Below, in pieces: positions 1 through 5,431 of a stretch of 5,695 bases of DNA. The position numbers were made by a program, and so were the translations under genes. The stretch is from Alphaproteobacteria bacterium (GTDB lineage: Bacteria > Pseudomonadota > Alphaproteobacteria > UBA828). The stretch is from positions 1 to 5,695 of the forward strand of contig JAJDVB010000207.1 of NCBI GenBank assembly GCA_022826345.1, in the 5' to 3' direction. The notes below the pieces were generated by a model that was given only the letters and a program-made list of their open reading frames with translations, ran no database searches and was not told the origin of the DNA. Numbering within the stretch: the first letter of the stretch is position 1; each line of letters opens with the position of its first letter.

Positions 1-953
1 AGGCGCGCAAGGAAGCAGCTCTTGCGATCAACCGCATCAAGAGCGGCGAGGAGCCGGTGGAGCGGGGCTCGGTGACGGTGGCCGAGCTTGCCGCGCGCTA
101 TCTGGAAGAGCATGTCGACGTGCGCTGCAAGGAGAGCACGCAGAGGATGTACCGCAGCGTCGTGGAGCGCTTCATCGTGCCGGCTTACGGCGGCGTGGCG
201 GTGGAGGAGGTGGAGCGCAAGCACATCAACGCCCTGCATCTCGATCTCCGCCATATCCCCTATCAGGCGAACCGGGCGCTGGAGATCGGCAGCAAGCTGT
301 TCAACCTGGCCGAGGAGTGGAAGCTGCGCACCGGCGGCAACCCGTGCAAGTACGTGCGCAAGTACCGGGAGGAGAAGCGCGAGCGGTTTCTGACCGAGGC
401 GGAGTTCCGCCACCTGGGCGCGGTGCTGAACGGGATGGAGGCGGCGGGCCGGCTGCCGGTCTACCCGGCGGCGGCGATCCGGCTGCTGATGCTGACCGGG
501 TGCCGACGGAACGAGATCGTCGCGCTTCAGTGGAAGCACGTGGACCTGGACTCGGGAGAGTTGAGGCTCGCGGATTCGAAGACCGGTGCGCGTCTGGTTC
601 CGCTGTCGCCGGCTGCGGCGCGGGTGCTTGCGGAGTTGCCGCGCATCGAGGGCATCCCGTGGGTGATTCCGGGCACGAAGAACCCGGGCAAGCGCCTGTC
701 CGACCTCAACCACTACTGGGACCGGGTGCGGGTGGAGGCGGACCTCGCCGACGTGCGGCTTCACGATTTGAGACACTCGTTTGCGTCCAGGGCGCTGGCG
801 CTCGGGGAGTCGCTGTCGATGATCGGCAAGCTGCTGGGTCACAACAAGATCGAGACGACCTCGCGCTATGCGCATCTGGCGCGCGATTCGATCAAGGCGT
901 CGTCGGCTCGGGTGGCGGACAGCATCGGCGCGGACATTCTCGACCGGCCCTAG
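1..953 (+). CDS. Tyrosine recombinase/integrase, 5' end outside the window
   Basis: This is a site-specific DNA recombinase of the phage-integrase family, which would insert and excise the element through a covalent 3'-phosphotyrosine intermediate. Residues are counted from the GTG at 57. A SAM-like core-binding domain spans roughly 6-90 and the catalytic domain roughly 110-285. All active-site residues are visible: Arg150 in TGCRRNEI, Lys175 in the beta-hairpin (DSKTG), His236 and Arg239 in HDLRH, His262 in LLGH, and nucleophile Tyr271 in SRYAHL (codon 867-869). The GTG at 57 is not believed to be the start. The frame is open to the window edge (first full codon at 3), and its 18 extra codons, including RIKSGEEP, resemble the link from an N-terminal arm-binding domain to the core-binding domain. 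About 90 N-terminal codons are probably missing on the left. The gene ends at a TAG and faces the phospholipase gene. Family assignment is firm; the integration target is unknown. Confidence 0.95.
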   Translation, partial: ARKEAALAINRIKSGEEPVERGSVTVAELAARYLEEHVDVRCKESTQRMYRSVVERFIVPAYGGVAVEEVERKHINALHLDLRHIPYQANRALEIGSKLFNLAEEWKLRTGGNPCKYVRKYREEKRERFLTEAEFRHLGAVLNGMEAAGRLPVYPAAAIRLLMLTGCRRNEIVALQWKHVDLDSGELRLADSKTGARLVPLSPAAARVLAELPRIEGIPWVIPGTKNPGKRLSDLNHYWDRVRVEADLADVRLHDLRHSFASRALALGESLSMIGKLLGHNKIETTSRYAHLARDSIKASSARVADSIGADILDRP

Positions 954-1063
954 CAGCGCGAGTCTGCATGATCGTGCAGGGCCGGCTGCAAATTGTCGCG
1001 CGCGCAGCCCCAATATTTTACCGCATCCTATTCGCAGGTTGACTCCCCAAAGTTAGTGGGAGC
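954..1063. other. Convergent intergenic gap between integrase and phospholipase genes
   Basis: No gene, tRNA or clear attachment site is seen. Two short inverted repeats are present. TGCAG at 975-979 pairs with CTGCA at 986-990 around a GGCCGG loop, 22 bases after the integrase stop. The other lies at 1043-1062, next to the phospholipase stop. The sequence turns AT-richer from about 1011, which marks the left edge of the lower-GC block. Confidence 0.6.
1043..1062 (-). terminator. Hairpin directly after the phospholipase stop, weak terminator candidate
   Basis: On the - strand CTCCCA (1062-1057) pairs with TGGGGAG (1049-1043) through one bulged G, with a seven-base loop. It starts one base after the TAG stop of the phospholipase gene. 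No T-run follows, so it is not a canonical intrinsic terminator. It may only stabilise the 3' end or slow polymerase between the convergent genes. Confidence 0.3.
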
Positions 1064-2506
1064 CTAATTCAGGCATCGTGTCAGGGCATTGAACGCTTCG
1101 GACTGGTCCATCAGTTTTGGCCCGATGTTAATCAGCGCGTCCACTTGCGTTGGAGGCAGGTGGAATGAGGTGGCCATATCGAAGAACTTCCTGCGTTCAT
1201 CCGGGTCCCTTATCTGATCGAAGCCCACATAGATCGGGTAAAGGTCAATAGGCTCAAGATCATATTTCCTTCGGCTGTCGGGATTAGGAGGGCAGTATTC
1301 GAAGCCGCGACGGGGGTTCTTCCACAAGTGGACCCTATCTTGTCGCCATGTCCGGAAGAGCTTGTTTAGCCGTTCCACCGTATCGAACGAATAATTGTCC
1401 AGCGGCACCGTCGCTATATTCTTAATCACGGTGAACAAGCCCGGGGGACTTGCCTTGCGGTCGAATTTCACGGTCGGGTGTGACTTCGCATCGACGATGA
1501 CCACCACGATTTTCTCGATCTTGCCATTATTGATCTTGTTTGGAAGGCTCCACGGAGCATCGTTCGACTCCAGTGCTGTTAGCGGCCCCCGCAGTCCAAT
1601 ATTGTCCGCGACTCCGCCGTCGATAAGGTGCACAAACGGATGATCCTTGAAATTCCGGTAGCTCCATGTCACCCGGGCCTTATGGAAGCGACGTGGATTG
1701 TCCCAGAAGGCTCCATCCATTTCCGCGACGCGCAGCCAAGTTGGTTTCTCATAAGTACAAGCATGGGCGTAGTTGTTGATTGTCAGCGGTGTAAAGGCGA
1801 CCGGAAAGTTCGACGACGCAGCAACTGCGCGGCCTATTCTAAAACCGTCAAGATTGGAGCACAGATAGTCAAATCGCTCCTGAACGAACGGAAATACGAT
1901 GCCCCTCGACATATCCGTTGCATTGATGAGCATGAAGGGTCGCCCTTTCTCGGCGAGGTCGTTGAACGATTTCTGGTCGAAAATCGTCTCGTCATAGATT
2001 TCCGCCGCCAAGTCGATCCGGCCGAATGTGGGTGAGGCCAGCCTCACCCAGTTGATCGGGTTGGCGAGCGACCACAATAGCTCAGACTCCAGGTTGCGAT
2101 AGAGAAAACGGTTCTTGAAGCTCTTCGGGTCGCTCCGCGGCGCGAATATTCCGTCGCGATTGAGGCCGTAATAGGCGGCGGTAAAGCTCCCGCCGGACAC
2201 CGATGAAATGACATCCACCTCGGACAGAAGGGACTTCTGGACCCCTTTCCACGTGATCTGGGTCTTGTGAAGTTTCTCCAGAACACCGTAGGACAGGGCG
2301 CCTGCCCGCGTGCCGCCACCGGAAAGGGTCAGGACGACAAACAGACTCTCGGTGTTATCATTTGAAGCGAGTTCGTTGAACCGATAGCCCTTATCAGGGA
2401 TGATCTCCGTTTCTGAGTTGGGAGGATAGCTCGCACAACCTGCGAGCATTCCCAGCACCGCGCCGCATGCGACGAGGAGACGGAGGTATTCTATTGGACT
2501 TCTCAA
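1064..2506 (-). CDS. Patatin-like phospholipase, predicted lipoprotein (TTG start)
   Basis: This is a predicted patatin-family serine hydrolase that would cleave acyl ester bonds of (phospho)lipids with a Ser-Asp dyad; the substrate is unknown. Numbered from the TTG, the 480-residue protein begins with a short lipoprotein signal: a Leu/Val/Ala-rich helix and the lipobox LAGC with Cys24. It is thus probably anchored by lipid to the envelope. The patatin domain shows the oxyanion-hole loop SGGGTRAG (62-69), nucleophile Ser104 in SVSGG, an AASSNFP segment (230-236) typical of patatins, and the dyad Asp296 in DGGVADN. The nucleophile elbow reads S-x-S-x-G instead of G-x-S-x-G. The frame extends upstream to an ATG at 2581, but that start overlaps the preceding gene by 62 bases and would place 25 residues ahead of the signal. 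The TTG has GGAGG five bases upstream and lies 13 bases after that gene's stop. Its GC content is well below that of the flanking genes. Confidence 0.9.
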   Translation of the reverse strand: MRSPIEYLRLLVACGAVLGMLAGCASYPPNSETEIIPDKGYRFNELASNDNTESLFVVLTLSGGGTRAGALSYGVLEKLHKTQITWKGVQKSLLSEVDVISSVSGGSFTAAYYGLNRDGIFAPRSDPKSFKNRFLYRNLESELLWSLANPINWVRLASPTFGRIDLAAEIYDETIFDQKSFNDLAEKGRPFMLINATDMSRGIVFPFVQERFDYLCSNLDGFRIGRAVAASSNFPVAFTPLTINNYAHACTYEKPTWLRVAEMDGAFWDNPRRFHKARVTWSYRNFKDHPFVHLIDGGVADNIGLRGPLTALESNDAPWSLPNKINNGKIEKIVVVIVDAKSHPTVKFDRKASPPGLFTVIKNIATVPLDNYSFDTVERLNKLFRTWRQDRVHLWKNPRRGFEYCPPNPDSRRKYDLEPIDLYPIYVGFDQIRDPDERRKFFDMATSFHLPPTQVDALINIGPKLMDQSEAFNALTRCLN

Positions 2507-2511
2507 TTGGG

Positions 2512-2516
2512 CCTCC
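2512..2516 (-). promoter_or_regulatory. Ribosome binding site deciding the TTG start of the phospholipase
   Basis: On the - strand GGAGG lies five bases before TTG (2506-2504). This consensus site fits a start that removes the overlap with the upstream gene and leaves a compact lipoprotein signal peptide. Confidence 0.7.
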
Positions 2517-2519
2517 GGC

Positions 2520-2771
2520 TCAGGCGGGTATGAGGCCGAAGGAAACAACCTGCGGCATGTTCGGCATGGTGTTTCGGACATCCACCTCTAGGACGGCAGG
2601 GCTGTAGCCGCTCGGGTCATCAAGCCGCACTTCGTGGTGTCCCTGCTCCACCATCAGGACCGAATTGGTGCGCCCGGAACTCTGGCCATCAATGAGAACA
2701 CCACGATCAACATCGTTGCCGTCCGCATCCTTCAACTCCACCAGAACGTATTCCACGAATGTCTCCAGCAT
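2520..2771 (-). CDS. Small PEGA-like beta-domain protein upstream of the phospholipase
   Basis: The function is unknown. The 83-residue product has alternating hydrophobic residues suggesting beta strands. It also has a run resembling the surface-associated PEGA domain: LIDG (26-29), GRT (33-35), a turn at QGHH (43-46), and SGY (54-56) followed by LEVDV (61-65). The match is by pattern only. The gene ends 13 bases before the phospholipase start on the same strand, so the two are probably co-transcribed, and it may assist or bind that lipoprotein. The start is uncertain. ATG at 2771 has only a weak AGG three bases upstream, and in-frame alternatives are GTG at 2867, TTG at 2915 and ATG at 3119. 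No start gives a hydrophobic signal sequence, so export is not supported. The reading frame stays open upstream to 3695, but that part lies opposite the transfer genes and has no protein-like features. Confidence 0.6.
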   Translation of the reverse strand: MLETFVEYVLVELKDADGNDVDRGVLIDGQSSGRTNSVLMVEQGHHEVRLDDPSGYSPAVLEVDVRNTMPNMPQVVSFGLIPA

Positions 2772-2969
2772 CAACCTGATCGTTGGAACGCTTTTGTCGT
2801 GCCTGCCAGCCCAAGTCACGGTGCTCGGGTGAGTCTGGACGTATGAGGGTTTCGGCGCAAGCCTCACTCCATACCGGAATGATTCAGATCGACCGAACGC
2901 AGGAGCTTGTGTCAATGTGTAGAGATGAGTAGTGGCAATGTAGCGCGCTTCTCCCAGTTCCGGCAGCGC

Positions 2970-2994
2970 CGCGCGATTCGTGCGAACTTTTTTT
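2970..2994 (+). terminator. Terminator-like hairpin with T7 run on the + strand
   Basis: CGCGCG (2970-2975) can pair with CGTGCG (2979-2984) through five Watson-Crick pairs and one G-U pair around an ATT loop. AAC and seven Ts (2988-2994) follow. The three-base gap before the T-run weakens the call. No + strand gene ends here, so it may insulate the transfer operon from transcription coming from the left, or be fortuitous. Confidence 0.33.
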
Positions 2995-3012
2995 CGAGGG
3001 ACACACGGGGAC

Positions 3013-3082
3013 AGGAGCGTCCTTGAGACGCCTTGAGGGTCCTGGGGGATGATTTCGCAGGAAATCCCCTGAATACAGCGGG
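3013..3082 (+). other. oriT: Candidate origin of transfer (oriT): hairpin cluster with phased repeats
   Basis: Three potential hairpins stand in a row. GCGTC (3017-3021) pairs with GACGC (3027-3031), extendable past a bulged A. GATTTC (3051-3056) pairs perfectly with GAAATC (3061-3066) over a GCAG loop and competes with GGGGAT (3045-3050)/ATCCCC (3064-3069). CCCCTG (3066-3071) pairs with CAG and GGG (3076-3082) around AATA with one bulged C. CCTTGAG occurs at 3021-3027 and again at 3031-3037, with a partial CCT at 3041, a 10-base helical phase suited to an accessory DNA-binding protein. In MobF plasmids such as R388 the oriT lies just ahead of the small-gene/coupling-protein/relaxase operon, as here. 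No known nic sequence was recognised, so the call rests on structure and position. Confidence 0.4.
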
Positions 3083-3110
3083 TTGCGAGGCTTCCCGGCG
3101 GCCCTATCCT
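3083..3110 (+). promoter_or_regulatory. Possible promoter of the transfer operon, leaderless
   Basis: TTGCGA (3083-3088; 4 of 6 to TTGACA) and TATCCT (3105-3110; 4 of 6 to TATAAT) are separated by 16 bases. Transcription would start near 3117-3118, which is the ATG of the first ORF. That would give a leaderless mRNA and fits the absence of a Shine-Dalgarno sequence there. Both boxes are weak, and such matches can occur by chance. Confidence 0.3.
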
Positions 3111-3117
3111 TGTCTCC

Positions 3118-3234
3118 ATGAGCGCGCCGAATCCCCTTTCCGGCGACCGCCCGGACGCCGATTTCGACCGGCTCACCGGGCTCCGATACGCCCGCACGGC
3201 CGCACGCCAGCGGCTCCGGGAGCGGGGCCGATGA
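3118..3234 (+). CDS. 38-residue ORF opening the transfer operon
   Basis: The function is unknown. The product is short, charged and Arg-rich at its C-terminus (RQRLRERGR), with no membrane segment and no recognisable domain. Coding is supported by strongly G/C-ending codons and by an ATGA overlap in which its TGA stop (3232-3234) shares bases with the ATG at 3231. Upstream the frame is closed by a TGA at 3070-3072 with no other start, so it cannot be much longer. No ribosome binding site is visible. It occupies the position of the DNA-binding accessory gene (trwA in R388) but is far shorter than TrwA and lacks a visible ribbon-helix-helix. It could be a remnant, a basic accessory peptide or a leader ORF that feeds ribosomes to the next gene. 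Confidence 0.5.
   Translation: MSAPNPLSGDRPDADFDRLTGLRYARTAARQRLRERGR
3218..3222 (+). promoter_or_regulatory. Ribosome binding site for the membrane protein gene
   Basis: GGGAG ends eight bases before the ATG at 3231, inside the preceding small ORF. It supports 3231 as the start, although the frame is open upstream to an ATG at 3033 that would run through the candidate oriT. Confidence 0.55.
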
Positions 3235-3923
3235 TCGACGTCGACCGGCTGCGCCGGGCGCTGGCGCTGGGGATGCTGGGGGCGGCCGCGATGGCAGTGC
3301 TGCTGCCCTCGCTGGCGGCGATGCGCTACACGGTTGCTCACGACTGGTACGCGGCCCGCAAGGCGAGCGTGGCGCAGGCGCTGATCGCGGTCGGCTTCGA
3401 CGAGCGCGCGGCGACGGAGTACCGCCTGGCGGACGGCAGGACCGTGACGTGGCTCCGCGACGACGTGGCGACGTACCCGTTTGCGCGGGAGTCGCGGCGC
3501 CTCATCCTCGCGGTCATCGGCGACAACGCCGTGCTGGGCGCCTGCGCAGGCTTCGTGGTGCTGTTCGCGCTGTCGGGGCTGCTGAACCTGGCTCGGCAGG
3601 ACCCTGCCGGAATATCGAGGGCGCCCGTGCGCGGCCATTCGGCCGGGGAGCGCCGGCCCGGCTTTGTCGAGGACGTTCCTCCCTACGACGCGCACGGGCC
3701 GGGGAGCGCGACGGCGGCGGCGGCCGCCCCGGCCCCGAAACCCGTCGTCTCGGCTATCGTGCCGACGGGCGGGTCCGACGAACGCGTGGCCGAGCCGTCT
3801 CCCGCCCCGGCGGCGGGAATGCAGCCTGGACCGCCTGCGAAGGCGGAACCCGAACGCACGCCGCGACGGTCAGCGGGCGCATCGCGCGCGCGGCCCGCCC
3901 GCCGGCGCGGGCGCTGGTTCTGA
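3231..3923 (+). CDS. Two-helix membrane protein resembling a TraD/TrwB coupling-protein N-terminus, without the ATPase domain
   Basis: This 230-residue predicted inner-membrane protein has one hydrophobic helix at about 10-31 and another at about 99-119. They are separated by a polar stretch of about 65 residues that would face the periplasm. The rest (about 121-230) is a Pro/Ala-rich, probably disordered tail ending in the basic RRRGRWF. The two-helix layout and the position directly before a MobF relaxase match the N-terminus of type IV coupling proteins, which hand the relaxase-DNA complex to the secretion channel. Full-length members carry a cytoplasmic NTPase domain of about 400 residues. 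Here no Walker A or B motif is present, and only 110 residues follow helix 2. It may be an internally deleted coupling protein (anchor joined to tail) or a distinct small membrane partner. The start is fixed by the ATGA overlap and a GGGAG site; the stop overlaps the relaxase start as TGATG. Confidence 0.75.
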   Translation: MIDVDRLRRALALGMLGAAAMAVLLPSLAAMRYTVAHDWYAARKASVAQALIAVGFDERAATEYRLADGRTVTWLRDDVATYPFARESRRLILAVIGDNAVLGACAGFVVLFALSGLLNLARQDPAGISRAPVRGHSAGERRPGFVEDVPPYDAHGPGSATAAAAAPAPKPVVSAIVPTGGSDERVAEPSPAPAAGMQPGPPAKAEPERTPRRSAGASRARPARRRGRWF

Positions 3924-5431
3924 TGGTCGCCTCGATCGGCGCGGTGGCCTCGCCCGCGCAGGGGGTGAGCTACTACGAGAAGGACTCCTACTACGCCAAG
4001 GATTCCGACGAGCACCGGGCGGCGAGCGCCTGGGCCGGCAAGGGCGCGGCGGCGCTGGGGTTGGAAGGCCCGGTGGACCCGGACACCTTCCGCGCGGTGC
4101 TGGAGGGCGAGGTCCCGGACGGCTCGGGCAAACGCCTCGGTAAGCGCGGCCGCGAGGGCGAGATCCATCACCGCCCCGGCCGCGACCTGACCTTCAGCGC
4201 GCCCAAATCCGTGTCCCTCGCGGCGCTGGTCGGCGGCGACGGGCGAATCGTCGAGGCGCATGACCGCGCGGTGGCGGGCGCGCTCGACTGGTTCGAGAGG
4301 AACGCCGCCGAGACCCGGATGCAGGACCCCGGAACGGGTCCGGGGCAGGCCCGCCAGGGCGGGCGCATGGTCCGGGCCGGCAACCAGAAGACGGTGATCG
4401 CCACGTTCCGGCACGACACATCCCGGAACCTCGATCCCGCGCTGCACACTCACTCGGTGATCGCCAACATGGTGCAGGGCGAGGACGGCAAATGGCGGAC
4501 GATGGCCAACGAGCGGCTGTATGCCTCGAAGATGGCGCTGGGGGCGCTCTACCGCAACGAACTCGCCGGCGAGCTCGCGCGGCTCGGCTACGGGATCGAG
4601 AAGACCCACGCCGACGGGCGGTTCGAGATCGCGGGCGTCTCGCGCGAAGTCGTGGAGGCATTTTCCACGCGCCGTGCCGAGATCGAGGCGGCGATGGAGG
4701 GCCGGGGGCTGGGCACGACGGGGGAGAACCCGCATCTGGCCCGGCGCGCGGCGCTGATGACGCGCGCGGCCAAGCGCGAGGTCGACCGCGATGCGCTGCG
4801 GGAGACCTGGGCGAGGCAGGCCGCCGCGCTCGGCTTCGACGCGAAGGGGCTGGTCGCTTCGGCGATGGAACGCCACGGGGCGGAGAAGGCGCGCGCCGCG
4901 GAACCGGACAGGGACGGTCGTTCCTCTGAGCCGCGCCAGCCGGACCTGTTCGAGCACGCGGCGCAGGCCGACCCCGCGCGGGCGGCGGTGGACTGGGCGC
5001 TGGCCCATCTCTCGGAGCGCGACGCGGTGTTCTCCACCACCGACCTGCTCGCGGCCGCGCTCGCCTTCGAGCCCGGCGCGGCGTCCATCGGCGATATCGA
5101 GCGGGCCGTTGCCGGTCTCAAGCGCGAGGGCCGGCTGCACGATGCGCCGGCGCTCCAGGGCGGCGGCGGGCTCACCACCGACAAGGCGGTGGCCGAGGAG
5201 CGCGAGACGGTCGCGCTGATGCGCGGCGGCGAACGGCGCGGCAAGGCGCCGATGCGGGGCTGGATGGTCGAGCGGCACCTGCGCAAGGGACCGCTCACCG
5301 CCGGGCAACGGCAGGCGGTGAAGCTCATCCTGTCGGAGAAGGACCGCACGGTGGGGGTCCAGGGCTATGCGGGGACCGGCAAGACCAAAATGCTCGCGCG
5401 CGCGAGGACGCTCGCGGAGAAGAAGGGCTAG
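3923..5431 (+). CDS. MobF (TrwC/TraI-type) conjugative relaxase, N-terminal part ending at a premature amber codon
   Basis: The product would nick oriT, stay covalently bound to the transferred strand and, in intact relatives, unwind it with a fused helicase. The 502 residues before the stop hold a complete relaxase domain. Paired catalytic tyrosines lie at 17-18 and 23-24 (YYEKDS then YYAKDS). The metal-binding histidine triad is His164 in FRHDTSRNLD plus His175 and His177 in HTH. The helicase part begins with the Walker A motif GYAGTGKT (481-488). The stop is TAG at 5429-5431 in the context AEKKG-stop-RMVGLAPS, and the same frame continues with helicase sequence to the window edge. The likely origin is one base change from a Tyr codon (TAC or TAT). 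The ATG at 3923 shares its A with the preceding TGA (TGATG) and lacks a clear ribosome binding site, which suggests coupled translation. The long upstream extension of this frame to 3449 is a shadow of the membrane gene. Nicking could persist, but helicase activity of this fragment is not expected. Confidence 0.93.
   Translation: MVASIGAVASPAQGVSYYEKDSYYAKDSDEHRAASAWAGKGAAALGLEGPVDPDTFRAVLEGEVPDGSGKRLGKRGREGEIHHRPGRDLTFSAPKSVSLAALVGGDGRIVEAHDRAVAGALDWFERNAAETRMQDPGTGPGQARQGGRMVRAGNQKTVIATFRHDTSRNLDPALHTHSVIANMVQGEDGKWRTMANERLYASKMALGALYRNELAGELARLGYGIEKTHADGRFEIAGVSREVVEAFSTRRAEIEAAMEGRGLGTTGENPHLARRAALMTRAAKREVDRDALRETWARQAAALGFDAKGLVASAMERHGAEKARAAEPDRDGRSSEPRQPDLFEHAAQADPARAAVDWALAHLSERDAVFSTTDLLAAALAFEPGAASIGDIERAVAGLKREGRLHDAPALQGGGGLTTDKAVAEERETVALMRGGERRGKAPMRGWMVERHLRKGPLTAGQRQAVKLILSEKDRTVGVQGYAGTGKTKMLARARTLAEKKG
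4324..4364 (+). repeat. Two adjacent palindromes inside the relaxase coding sequence
   Basis: GGACCC (4324-4329) pairs with GGGTCC (4336-4341), overlapping an alternative CCCCGG (4327-4332)/CCGGGG (4340-4345). It is followed by the perfect seven-base pair GCCCGCC (4349-4355) and GGCGGGC (4358-4364) with a two-base loop. They encode about residues 135-147, a Gly/Gln/Pro-rich stretch between ETRMQDP and MVRAGNQK that interrupts otherwise conserved relaxase sequence without shifting the frame. Confidence 0.5.

Larger units (their letters stand above)
2772..3117. other. Divergent intergenic region with repeats; candidate oriT and control region
   Basis: This stretch separates the leftward phospholipase unit from the rightward transfer operon, and base composition rises through it from left to right. 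It holds a terminator-like hairpin with seven Ts (2970-2994), a cluster of hairpins and phased repeats (3013-3082) and a promoter-like element (3083-3110). A perfect TTGACA occurs on the - strand at 2915-2910 and could be the -35 of the phospholipase unit. I see no convincing -10 behind it (best TCGATC, 17 bases on), so that promoter is not called. Part of the left half could be coding if the PEGA-like gene starts earlier. Confidence 0.55.

Noticed and set aside
57..59. GTG at 57 as the integrase start
   Set aside because: The frame is open to the window edge and the upstream codons look like normal integrase linker sequence.
1064..2771. CBASS-like anti-phage module (CapV is a patatin effector)
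   Set aside because: No cyclic-nucleotide synthase or accessory gene is present, and the lipobox points to an envelope protein rather than a cytoplasmic effector.
2910..2915. Perfect - strand TTGACA as -35 box of the phospholipase unit
   Set aside because: No acceptable -10 at 16-19 bases; TCGATC at 17 matches only two positions.
3104..3112. CTATCCTTG resembling the IncP (MobP) nic core
   Set aside because: The adjacent relaxase is MobF, whose nic sites differ, and the final bases do not match the TATCCTG core.
2772..3695. Upstream extension of the PEGA-like gene to a 391-residue protein
   Set aside because: The extra part lies opposite the membrane protein gene and the candidate oriT, and is Arg/Pro-rich without domain features. 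Only the C-terminal portion looks like protein. An intermediate start at 2867 or 2915 remains possible.
3971..4006. Tandem 18-base repeat encoding YYEKDS then YYAKDS
   Set aside because: Two tyrosine pairs at this spacing are the normal catalytic layout of MobF relaxases.
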